This document shows positions 7,350-14,634 of a stretch of DNA of 16,562 nt, one piece after another; within the stretch, counting starts at the first letter, position 1; every line of letters starts with the position of its first letter. Origin of the DNA: Pedobacter glucosidilyticus (GTDB lineage: Bacteria; Bacteroidota; Bacteroidia; Sphingobacteriales; Sphingobacteriaceae); contig NZ_DLHN01000034.1 of the NCBI RefSeq assembly GCF_002483235.1, positions 476 to 17,037 of the forward strand. Reading direction: 5' to 3'. A program made the position numbers and the translations under genes. The notes beneath the pieces were generated by a model, which was not told the origin of the DNA, did no database searches, and was given only the letters and a program-made list of their open reading frames with translations.

Positions 7350-7808
7350 TTAATGCCTGTCTTTATCCTTCGTATCCATCATGATGGTAACGGGGCCATC
7401 ATTCAAGAGCTCTATTTTCATATCGGCACCAAAAATGCCGGTTTCTATTTTGGTATTGCTTAACTGAGCTAGCTTGGCAATCATTTTTTCATAAAGCGGA
7501 ATTGCTTGTGCAGGTTTTGCAGCTTTGATGAAAGAAGGACGGTTTCCCTTTTTTGTTTGTGCGAAAAGCGTAAACTGAGAGATCAATAAGATACGGCCAT
7601 CAACATCGGCTAAAGATTTATTCATTAAACCGTTTTCATCATTGAAAATGCGCATATTCACAATTTTTTGTGCCAGCCAGCTTAAATCTTCTAAAGTATC
7701 AGCTTCTTCTATACCCAATAAAATTAAAAAACCAGTGTTTATTTCACCTGTAATTTCTCCGTTTACTGTACATGAAGCTTTACTTACTCTTTGGATAACG
7801 GCTCTCAT
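7350..7808 (-). CDS. dtd: D-aminoacyl-tRNA deacylase
   Basis: This is a 152-residue DTD, a dimeric RNA-based proofreading enzyme that removes D-amino acids and mis-charged glycine from tRNA. Diagnostic motifs are present: the starting MRAVIQRV, SQFTL at 77-81, and NDGPVT at 136-141, which contains the Gly-cisPro element that excludes L-aminoacyl substrates. Length is normal. It lies downstream of rsgA on the same strand across a 99-bp spacer that contains a palindrome and a short repeat. Its neighbours are translation-quality and nucleotide-sanitation genes. Confidence 0.95.
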   Translation of the reverse strand: MRAVIQRVSKASCTVNGEITGEINTGFLILLGIEEADTLEDLSWLAQKIVNMRIFNDENGLMNKSLADVDGRILLISQFTLFAQTKKGNRPSFIKAAKPAQAIPLYEKMIAKLAQLSNTKIETGIFGADMKIELLNDGPVTIMMDTKDKDRH

Positions 7809-7832
7809 ATTTTAGGATAGGTGGTTAGTAAT

Positions 7833-7893
7833 TAGTTTGTTAGATTTTTTAAAGTCTGATTATTCATGGAAGTCCTTCTCCTTCGGAGAAGGA
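7833..7893. repeat. Palindromic repeat and TTAGTTTGTTAG motif in rsgA-dtd spacer
   Basis: TCCTTCTCC at 7873-7881 pairs perfectly with GGAGAAGGA at 7885-7893 around a TTC loop, a REP-like 9-bp hairpin. No T-run follows on either strand, so it does not look like a terminator. TTAGTTTGTTAG at 7832-7843 matches the core of the triple repeat in the thrB-thrC spacer. Confidence 0.6.
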
Positions 7894-7907
7894 TTTAGGA
7901 TGAGGCT

Positions 7908-8828
7908 CTACGCCCTCGTATCGTTTTTATGATAAATACTTAAATAGCTATCGTAACGGGTGGGCTCAATTTCTCCTTCATCTAAGGCTTTCAAAATAGC
8001 GCAACCGGGTTCATTAATGTGTACACAGTTATGAAATTTGCAGCCATGCATACGGCTTCGCATCTCTGGAAAGAAATGAGCAAGTTCCTCTGGTTCTATA
8101 TCTGCAATGCCTAATTCTCTAATGCCTGGTGTATCAATTAATTTTCCGCCGAAAGGCAATTCAAACATTTCTGCAAAGGTGGTGGTATGTTTTCCCATAT
8201 CGCTCCAATCAGAAATTTCACCTGTTCTTAAAGCTATACCCGGTATAATTTGATTGATTAAGCTTGATTTTCCTACTCCAGAATGACCAGAAAATAAAGT
8301 AGTCTTATCTTTCAATAATTCTTTAATAGTATCAACATGGGTGCCTTCTACAGCCGATACCGCATAACATTTATAGCCTACGCCTTCATATAAATCCATA
8401 TAATTGGCTAGAATTTCTAGACCTTCATCACTAAATAAATCTAGCTTATTAAATATCAAAATAGCAGGAATTCCATAGGCCTCAGCAGTTACCAAAAAAC
8501 GGTCAATAAAACCTAACGAAGTACGTGGAGAAGCCAAAGTAACGACCAAACAAGCCTGATCTAAATTAGCAGCTATAACTTGTACTTGTTTAGATAGGTT
8601 GATAGATTTTCTGATGATATAGTTTTTACGGTCGTGAACCTTACTGATAACCGCCGTTTCTTGCTCAGGCTCTAGCTCAAAATCAACAAAATCTCCAACA
8701 GCAACCGGATTGGTGCTTACCAGGCCTTTCATCCTGAGTTTGCCCTTTATCCTGCATTCGTATTTGTGCTGATTTTTACCTAAAACAGTGTACCAGCTTC
8801 CTGTTGATTTTATGACTAATCCCTGCAT
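7908..8828 (-). CDS. rsgA: Ribosome small subunit-dependent GTPase A
   Basis: This 306-residue circularly permuted GTPase matures the 30S subunit. The domain order is typical. An N-terminal OB-fold spans about 1-70. The GTPase core then has the G4 motif NKLD (127-130) ahead of the G1 P-loop GHSGVGKS (181-188) and G3 DTPG (232-235). A C-terminal zinc-binding segment has C263, C268, H270 and C276. The start gives the usual MQGLVIKSTG beginning. It diverges from the thr operon; I find only a weak promoter match upstream on the minus strand. It is the first gene of the minus-strand run ending with the gamma-glutamylcyclotransferase-like gene. Confidence 0.96.
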   Translation of the reverse strand: MQGLVIKSTGSWYTVLGKNQHKYECRIKGKLRMKGLVSTNPVAVGDFVDFELEPEQETAVISKVHDRKNYIIRKSINLSKQVQVIAANLDQACLVVTLASPRTSLGFIDRFLVTAEAYGIPAILIFNKLDLFSDEGLEILANYMDLYEGVGYKCYAVSAVEGTHVDTIKELLKDKTTLFSGHSGVGKSSLINQIIPGIALRTGEISDWSDMGKHTTTFAEMFELPFGGKLIDTPGIRELGIADIEPEELAHFFPEMRSRMHGCKFHNCVHINEPGCAILKALDEGEIEPTRYDSYLSIYHKNDTRA

Positions 8829-8883
8829 ACCGTTGTAAAGATAATTATAGGCTAAACTAATTTCCTATTTTCTGTGAAAAATG

Positions 8884-8914
8884 TTTGTATTTAAAAAATG
8901 AAAGCTTAGATTTG
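8884..8914 (+). promoter_or_regulatory. Bacteroidota-type promoter of the thr operon
   Basis: TTTG at 8884-8887 is followed after exactly 19 bases by TAGATTTG at 8907-8914, a full match to the -33 TTTG and -7 TAnnTTTG pattern of the primary sigma factor in Bacteroidota. Transcription would start a few bases downstream, around 8919-8921, roughly ten bases ahead of the leader peptide's GTG codon. Confidence 0.75.
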
Positions 8915-8931
8915 GCACATAATTTAAAAAC

Positions 8932-8985
8932 GTGAACAATAACTATACAACTACAATTACTTACACCATGACGCTCTGCGCATAG
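8932..8985 (+). CDS. thrL: Threonine operon leader peptide
   Basis: This 17-codon reading frame, GTG to TAG, encodes MNNNYTTTITYTMTLCA (first codon read as Met). Six of the 17 codons are Thr and one is Ile, clustered at 8947-8973, much like the TTITTT run of the E. coli thr leader. An in-frame TAA at 8920-8922 limits the start: GTG at 8932 is the only standard start that takes in the Thr codons. The ATG at 8968 would give only five residues. The upstream sequence is A-rich, as expected where initiation does not use an SD. The peptide itself probably has no function; a ribosome stalling on its Thr codons when charged tRNA-Thr is scarce would control thrABC. The gene name is by analogy. Confidence 0.78.
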   Translation: MNNNYTTTITYTMTLCA

Positions 8986-9056
8986 AGGAAGGTAATTATA
9001 GGCTTATATAAAATATACGAAGCGCCTTCCGACAAACCGGAAGGCGCTTTTTATTT
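8986..9056 (+). terminator. thr attenuator: antiterminator and intrinsic terminator
   Basis: The terminator stem AGCGCCTTCC (9021-9030) pairs perfectly with GGAAGGCGCT (9039-9048), is extended by A9020-T9049 and G9031-C9038, and runs into TTTTTATTT. The competing antiterminator arm GGAAGG (8987-8992) sits immediately after the leader stop codon and is complementary to CCTTCC (9025-9030), the 5' arm of the terminator. A ribosome that reaches the stop would cover 8987-8992 and let the terminator form; one stalled on Thr codons would leave it free to pair and allow read-through into thrA. The arrangement is seen; the mechanism is inferred from classical attenuation. Confidence 0.82.
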
Positions 9057-9115
9057 AAATTTTAATGTCAAATCCAAAGCTGCATAGCTTAAAAGATTTT
9101 TAGCTGTTTAAGAAA

Positions 9116-11569
9116 ATGAAAATTTTAAAATTCGGAGGTACTTCTGTTGGGTCTGTAGATGCTTTAAAAGCGTTAATAGATGTGGTTAAAACTAACCTTG
9201 ATAAGCAAGAACAAATGGTTATCGTTGTTTCTGCTATGGGAGGTGTTACCAACCAATTAATCACGACGGCAGAAAACGCTATAAAAGGAATTGATTTTTC
9301 TGAGGCTTTAGCTGATATAGAAAAAAGACATTTTCATGTCGTAAAAGAGTTAATTCCGGTACAACAACAAAATCAGGTTTTAACCAAATTAAAATTATTT
9401 TTTCAAGAGCTGGAAGATTTAATGCAAGGTGTTACCGCCTTACAAGAGCTGAGTCCTAAAACCCGCGATGCTATTTTAAGCTATGGCGAGCAATGCTCTG
9501 CTTTCATGCTTTCCAGAATCTTAAAAACCATACATGAAGGTGCTGATTATTTAAACACTACCGAGATTATTAAAACAGATAGCACTTTTGGTAATGCCCG
9601 TGTAGATTTTGAGCAAAGTAATTTCTTAATTAAAAACTACTTCGAGCATCATAAAGATAGCTTAATTGTAGCTACTGGTTTTATTGCTAGTGATGACCAA
9701 AACAGGGTAACAACTCTTGGTCGTGGTGGTAGTGATTATACTTGTGCTATTATTGGTGCGGCCTTAAATGTGGAACAAATAGAAATCTGGACAGATGTTA
9801 ATGGAATGATGACGGCCGACCCAAGAAGGGTGAAAAAAGCATTTTCTTTAGAAGAGCTTTCTTATACCGAAGCTATGGAGCTTTCTTTCTTTGGCGCTAA
9901 AGTGATTTATCCGCCAACCATGATTCCGGCTTTTCTGAAGAAAATTCCTATTGTTATTAAAAATACTTTTGATGCTAGTTTCCCTGGAACTTTCATCAAA
10001 CATGATATCAAACCATCTTCAACCGTTATCAGAGGGATTTCTTCTGTAGACCATATCAGCATCATCAATTTACAAGGTAGCGGCATGGTGGGTAAAGCTG
10101 GTTTTAGTGGCAGATTATTCTCTTTACTTTCTAGAGAGCAGGTAAACGTAGTTTTAATTACGCAATCATCTTCAGAGCACTCTATTACTTTTGCGGTTAA
10201 CCCTGAGGATGCTAAAAAAGCACAAGCTTTAATTCAGCAAGAGTTTGAGCTAGAGCTGCAAGCCGGAAAATTAGAGCCTATCACCATAGAACATAATCTT
10301 TCTGTTTTAGCCATCGTCGGTGAAAACATGAAAAAAACACCAGGTATTGCTGGTAAACTTTTCCATGCTTTAGGCAGAAATGGTGTAAATGTGGTTGCCA
10401 TAGCACAAGGTTCATCAGAGTATAACATCTCTGTAATTATCTATAATTCTGATTTAACAAAAGCCCTAAATACCGTTCATGATGCGTTTTTTGCACAATT
10501 GCAAAAGAACTTAAATGTGTTTATCGTAGGTGTGGGTAATATCAGTAAAGAATTGCTTTCGCAGATACATGCACACCATGCTTATTTGGTAGAAAATAAT
10601 CTGCTCAACATTAAAATCATCGGTTTAACCAATACTAAAAAAATGTTGATAGACCCGGCCGGTATAGATTTAGCAAGTTGGCAACAAAGCTTAGATAAAT
10701 CAACCGAGCCTGCAGATTTAAATAAGTTTGTGGCCGAGATGAAGAGCTTAAATCTGCCAAATTGTGTGTTTGTAGATAATACTGCAAGCCCAATTCCAAG
10801 TACCATGTATAAAGATATATTCAAGTCGAACATATCTGTGGTTACTTGTAATAAAATTGCCAATTCTAGCGATTACCAGCAGTTTGCAGATTTAAGAAGT
10901 ACAGCTAAAAAGTATGGTGTAGATTTCTTATACGAAACTAACGTAGGCGCTGGTTTACCAATCATCACTACTTTACATGATTTAATCATCAGTGGCGATA
11001 AAATTACCAAGATAGAAGCTATTCTTTCTGGTACTATTTCTTTCATTTTCAATAACTTCAAAGGAGATGTTACTTTCCACGATGTAGTTAAGCAAGCGCA
11101 AGAAAAAGGTTATACAGAGCCAGACCCTCGTGATGATTTAGGCGGGATAGATTTCATGCGTAAAATATTAATCTTAGCTAGAAATAGTGGTTTGCCAATG
11201 GAAGCTGCTGATGTTGAGTTAGGAGCTATTTTACCAGAAAATTGTGCTAAAGCGCCAACGGTAGAAGCTTTTTATGAAGAGCTAAAAGCTTCTAACGATT
11301 ATTTTGAGCAACTGAAACAAGATGCCGAGAAACAAGGTAAAGTTTTACGTTACATTGGTAAGCTAGAAAACGGCAAAGCAAGCATTAGCCTGCAAGCTGT
11401 AGGTATGGATCATCCTTTTTATGCTTTATCTGGAAGTGATAATATCATAGCCTTTACCACAGAAAGATATTGTGAAACCCAAATGGTAGTAAAAGGTCCG
11501 GGTGCTGGTGCAGCGGTTACAGCTGCAGGTGTATTTGCTGATTTAGTTAAAGTAGGAGCTAACCAGTAA
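9116..11569 (+). CDS. thrA: Bifunctional aspartokinase / homoserine dehydrogenase I
   Basis: This 817-residue fusion catalyses the first and third steps from aspartate to homoserine. The aspartokinase half begins with KFGGTSVGS (5-13) and contains GRGGSDYT (202-209). Two ACT-type regulatory segments follow at about 313-360 and 396-443, the usual seat of threonine feedback inhibition. The homoserine dehydrogenase half starts near 467 with the NAD(P)-binding GVGNIS (472-477), and continues through VTCNK, YETNVGAG (606-613), ILSGTISFIFN (636-646) and EPDPRDDLGGIDFMRK (668-683). Length matches the enterobacterial ThrA class, and both catalytic halves look intact. It lies 60 bases beyond the attenuator terminator and overlaps thrB by one base (TAATG). 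Confidence 0.97.
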   Translation: MKILKFGGTSVGSVDALKALIDVVKTNLDKQEQMVIVVSAMGGVTNQLITTAENAIKGIDFSEALADIEKRHFHVVKELIPVQQQNQVLTKLKLFFQELEDLMQGVTALQELSPKTRDAILSYGEQCSAFMLSRILKTIHEGADYLNTTEIIKTDSTFGNARVDFEQSNFLIKNYFEHHKDSLIVATGFIASDDQNRVTTLGRGGSDYTCAIIGAALNVEQIEIWTDVNGMMTADPRRVKKAFSLEELSYTEAMELSFFGAKVIYPPTMIPAFLKKIPIVIKNTFDASFPGTFIKHDIKPSSTVIRGISSVDHISIINLQGSGMVGKAGFSGRLFSLLSREQVNVVLITQSSSEHSITFAVNPEDAKKAQALIQQEFELELQAGKLEPITIEHNLSVLAIVGENMKKTPGIAGKLFHALGRNGVNVVAIAQGSSEYNISVIIYNSDLTKALNTVHDAFFAQLQKNLNVFIVGVGNISKELLSQIHAHHAYLVENNLLNIKIIGLTNTKKMLIDPAGIDLASWQQSLDKSTEPADLNKFVAEMKSLNLPNCVFVDNTASPIPSTMYKDIFKSNISVVTCNKIANSSDYQQFADLRSTAKKYGVDFLYETNVGAGLPIITTLHDLIISGDKITKIEAILSGTISFIFNNFKGDVTFHDVVKQAQEKGYTEPDPRDDLGGIDFMRKILILARNSGLPMEAADVELGAILPENCAKAPTVEAFYEELKASNDYFEQLKQDAEKQGKVLRYIGKLENGKASISLQAVGMDHPFYALSGSDNIIAFTTERYCETQMVVKGPGAGAAVTAAGVFADLVKVGANQ

Positions 11570-12501
11570 TGAGCAGTAAATCAATAAAAGTATTTGCACC
11601 GGCTACTGTTGCTAATGTAGTTTGTGGTTTTGATATTTTGGGCTTCGCTGTTAATGAACCTGGTGATGAGCTCATCATGGAACTGAGCGATAAACCCGGT
11701 GTTGTGATTACCTCTATAGAAGGCGATGGTGGTAAATTACCTCTTGATGCCGACCGTAATACGGTAGCCGCAGGTGTAAAAAGCATCTTAAAACAACTTG
11801 GTCGTGAAGACATTGGCGTTAAGCTACAGCTAAAGAAAAAAATGCCTTTAGGAAGTGGCTTAGGTTCTAGTGCTGCCAGTTCTGTTGCAGGAATATTTGC
11901 TATTAACGAATTATTAGACAAACCTTTAAGCAAAGAAGAATTATTACCTTTTGCTATGGAAGGCGAGGCTTTAGCTTGTGGTCATGGTCATGCTGATAAT
12001 GTTGCACCTGCTTTATTTGGCGGTTTTACCCTTATCAAAAGTTATGAGCCTTTAGAGGTGATAGCTTTACCCGTACCAAATTTATATTGCGCTTTATTAT
12101 ATCCGCATGTTGATGTACCTACCAGAGATGCCAGACAGATTATACGCTCTAAAGTCTTGTTAAAAGATGCAGTTACCCAATGGGGAAATATTGCTGGCTT
12201 GATAAGTGCTTTATATCAGGGAGATTATGATTTGCTAGGACGTTGTATGAAAGATGTTATTGTAGAGCCTATCCGCTCTATGTTAATACCAGAGTTTTAT
12301 AAAATGAAAGAAATAGCCATGCATCACGGTGCTTTAGGTTTTGGTATTTCAGGATCAGGACCAACTGTATTTTCTTTATTCCGTTCGCCGGATGATGCAC
12401 AAAGGGTGTTACTAACCTTGCAACAAGTACTTTTAGATAAAGGTATAGCAAGCAACATATATTTATCAGAAATTAATAAAAACGGACCAGTTATATTATA
12501 G
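11569..12501 (+). CDS. thrB: Homoserine kinase
   Basis: This 310-residue GHMP-family kinase phosphorylates homoserine to O-phosphohomoserine. It shows the substrate motif PATVANVVCGFDILGFA (11-27), the ATP-binding GHMP loop PLGSGLGSSAAS (93-104), and the C-terminal motif GFGISGSGPTVFSLF. Its start overlaps the thrA stop by one base, so expression is probably coupled to thrA. A repeat-bearing 88-bp gap separates it from thrC. Confidence 0.96.
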   Translation: MSSKSIKVFAPATVANVVCGFDILGFAVNEPGDELIMELSDKPGVVITSIEGDGGKLPLDADRNTVAAGVKSILKQLGREDIGVKLQLKKKMPLGSGLGSSAASSVAGIFAINELLDKPLSKEELLPFAMEGEALACGHGHADNVAPALFGGFTLIKSYEPLEVIALPVPNLYCALLYPHVDVPTRDARQIIRSKVLLKDAVTQWGNIAGLISALYQGDYDLLGRCMKDVIVEPIRSMLIPEFYKMKEIAMHHGALGFGISGSGPTVFSLFRSPDDAQRVLLTLQQVLLDKGIASNIYLSEINKNGPVIL

Positions 12502-12585
12502 TAGTTTGTTAGGTTTTAGTTGATTAGTTTGTTAGGTATTAGTTTGTTAGGAATCAACCAACCAACTAACCATCCAACCAACTAA
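12502..12585. repeat. Short direct and inverted repeats in thrB-thrC spacer
   Basis: TAGTTTGTTAGG occurs three times, at 12502-12513, 12525-12536 and 12540-12551. CCAACCAACTAA occurs twice, at 12558-12569 and 12574-12585. TTAGTTGATTAG at 12516-12527 can pair with either CCAACCAACTAA copy at 10 of 12 positions, so an imperfect hairpin could form just ahead of the thrC start codon. There is no GC-rich stem with T-run, so it is not a clear terminator. Confidence 0.75.
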
Positions 12586-12589
12586 AAAA

Positions 12590-13891
12590 ATGAAACTATA
12601 CAGTACCAAAAACCATCATTTATCGGTTGATTTTAAAACGGCAGTATTCAACAGCCTTCCTGCGGATAATGGTTTATATATGCCTACCAATATCCCAGTT
12701 TTAGATGAAAATATCATTGCCGGATGGGATAAAAAATCTTTACCAGAAATTGCTTTCGATTTAGCCTATGCTTTATTGAAAGATGATATTTCTGCGGAGG
12801 ATTTAAAAGCTATTATAGATGATGCAGCAAATTTTGATGCTCCTTTACATGCTTTAGCAGATGATGTTTTTGTATTAGAGTTATTCCACGGGCCGTCTTT
12901 AGCTTTTAAAGATTTTGGTGGACGTTTCATGAGCCGTATCATGGCGCACTTCTTAAAGCAAGAAAATAAAGAAATCAGGATTTTAGTAGCTACCTCTGGC
13001 GATACAGGTGGAGCAGTAGCATTAGGATTTTTGAACGTACCGGGTATCAAAGTAACTATCCTTTATCCTAAAGGTAAAGTAAGTTTAATACAAGAATTGC
13101 AGTTAACCACCAATGGTAATAATATAGAAGCCGTAGAGATTGATGGTACTTTTGATGATTGCCAGGCGATGGTAAAGCAAGCTTTTCATGATGAAGAGTT
13201 AAATACCAAGTTTAACCTTACATCGGCAAACTCTATCAATATCAGCAGGCTAATACCTCAGATGTTTTACTATGCCAATACTTATGCTCGTTTAAAACAA
13301 CAGTTTGATGAGATCACATTTGTTACCCCTAGCGGTAATTTTGGCAATATTGCAGCTGGTATGTTAGCTGCTAAGATGGGCGTACCTGTAAAGCAGTTTA
13401 TAGCCGCTACCAATAGTAATGATATTGTACCTCAGTATTTAAAAACTGGAGTTTATACGGCCAAGCCATCTGTACAAACTTTAGCTAATGCGATGGATGT
13501 TGGTAATCCAAGTAATTTTGTGAGGATACTGGATATGTTTGATAACGATAAATCAAAATTAGAAGCTGCATTTGACTCGGTAGCTTTTGATGATGACGCT
13601 ATAAGAACGGCTATTAAGGAAGTTTATCAAGATCAAAATTACATCATGTGCCCACATACAGCTACAGGTTATTTAGCAGTAAAAGAAGCAAAAGCTAAAA
13701 ACCAGTTACCTAAGCATGCTTATGTAATTTTGGCTACCGCACATCCATGTAAATTCCCTGATGTGTTTGAAGAATTAAATATTCCTTATGAAGTACCAGC
13801 ACAAGTAGAAGAGCTCTATCATAAAGCAAAACATCAAATTGTGATGGATAACAGCTATCAAAAGTTTAAAGATTATTTATTATCGCAGTAG
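12590..13891 (+). CDS. thrC: Threonine synthase
   Basis: This 433-residue PLP enzyme converts O-phosphohomoserine to threonine, the last step of the pathway. The N-terminal MKLYSTKN...ADNGLYMP segment is typical of the family. The PLP Schiff-base lysine is K107 in GPSLAFKDFGGRF, a phosphate-binding ATSGDTGGA segment follows, and TPSGNFGNIAAG lies further on. Length fits the bacterial form without the plant regulatory extension. It is third in the thr operon; the spacer before it carries short repeats, and a hairpin terminator lies 22 bases past its stop. Confidence 0.97.
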   Translation: MKLYSTKNHHLSVDFKTAVFNSLPADNGLYMPTNIPVLDENIIAGWDKKSLPEIAFDLAYALLKDDISAEDLKAIIDDAANFDAPLHALADDVFVLELFHGPSLAFKDFGGRFMSRIMAHFLKQENKEIRILVATSGDTGGAVALGFLNVPGIKVTILYPKGKVSLIQELQLTTNGNNIEAVEIDGTFDDCQAMVKQAFHDEELNTKFNLTSANSINISRLIPQMFYYANTYARLKQQFDEITFVTPSGNFGNIAAGMLAAKMGVPVKQFIAATNSNDIVPQYLKTGVYTAKPSVQTLANAMDVGNPSNFVRILDMFDNDKSKLEAAFDSVAFDDDAIRTAIKEVYQDQNYIMCPHTATGYLAVKEAKAKNQLPKHAYVILATAHPCKFPDVFEELNIPYEVPAQVEELYHKAKHQIVMDNSYQKFKDYLLSQ

Positions 13892-13912
13892 TAAATAGAG
13901 ATTTTATGAGTT

Positions 13913-13939
13913 ATGGCCGGATTTATTCTGGCCATTTTT
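13913..13939 (+). terminator. Intrinsic terminator after thrC
   Basis: ATGGCCGGA (13913-13921) pairs with TCTGGCCAT (13927-13935), nine pairs including one G:T, around the loop TTTAT. It runs into TTTTT (13935-13939). It is well placed to end the thr operon transcript. Confidence 0.8.
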
Positions 13940-14102
13940 GCTCTATGGCGCACCTAGAGTTATGAACATTTAGTCCCCGTAGAGATTAAATCTAAGTTTA
14001 TAATAATTGTAACCAATTTGCTATACATGTATCAGTGAGGATGATATTTTACGTATCAGCCAAACACATATTCCAAAATTTGACGTTAAATAATGTTAAA
14101 GC

Positions 14103-14133
14103 TTAGGTTTATATAAAAAGTTAAATAAATTTG
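14103..14133 (+). promoter_or_regulatory. Bacteroidota-type promoter for the FKBP genes
   Basis: TAAATTTG at 14126-14133 is an exact -7 match (TAnnTTTG). TTAG at 14103-14106 lies 19 bases upstream and matches the -33 TTTG at three of four bases. The first FKBP start codon follows at 14148. Confidence 0.55.
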
Positions 14134-14147
14134 TAAATTAAGTAAGG

Positions 14148-14633
14148 ATGAAGAAGTACGTTTGGTTAGTTTTATTTATGGTTGTCGCATTATTTAGTTC
14201 TTGTTTAAAGAATAATAATGTTGACCCATACCAACAAGCAGAAGAACAATTAAAACAAGACGAAGAAACTATAAAGCGCTTTATTGCTGATCAAAAAATA
14301 AATGCAGTAAGACATGAGTCTGGGATGTATTATCAAATTATAAAGGAAGGTTCTGGCAGTTTTGATTATAAAGCCAATAATAATCCTTCTATAACAGTAA
14401 ACTATACAGGTAAATTATTAAACGGTAATGTTTTCGATAGCGGAACTATTAATAACATAAGACTTGCTGGTTTAATTATAGGATGGAGATTAGGAGTTCC
14501 TTTAATACAACAAGGCGGAAAAATCAGATTATTAATCCCATCTTTATACGCTTATGGTCCACAAGGTTCAGGAGTTATTCCTCCCAACGCAGTTTTAGAT
14601 TTTGAAATTGAATTAATACAGATACAACAATAA
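14148..14633 (+). CDS. FKBP-type peptidyl-prolyl cis-trans isomerase lipoprotein
   Basis: This 161-residue exported lipoprotein has a type II signal peptide, with the lipobox FSSC giving lipidated Cys19. A short helical linker and one FKBP domain (about 60-161) follow. Active-site landmarks are intact: NYTG (85-88), VFDS (95-98), GW (112-113), IPSLYAYG (130-137) and IPPNA (144-148). It would catalyse proline isomerisation of proteins in the periplasm or at the outer membrane. It is followed after one base by a second FKBP lipoprotein gene, so they are almost certainly co-transcribed. GldI of gliding bacteria is also an FKBP lipoprotein, but nothing here supports that assignment specifically. 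Confidence 0.9.
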   Translation: MKKYVWLVLFMVVALFSSCLKNNNVDPYQQAEEQLKQDEETIKRFIADQKINAVRHESGMYYQIIKEGSGSFDYKANNNPSITVNYTGKLLNGNVFDSGTINNIRLAGLIIGWRLGVPLIQQGGKIRLLIPSLYAYGPQGSGVIPPNAVLDFEIELIQIQQ

Positions 14634-14634
14634 C

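Noticed and set aside
8968..8985. Five-residue leader starting at the ATG (MTLCA)
   Set aside because: It would leave out five of the six Thr codons; the GTG start 36 bases upstream better explains the clustered Thr codons and promoter distance.
10582..11061. Minus-strand open frames inside thrA
   Set aside because: They are antisense shadows of the homoserine dehydrogenase region, with no domain or start context of their own.
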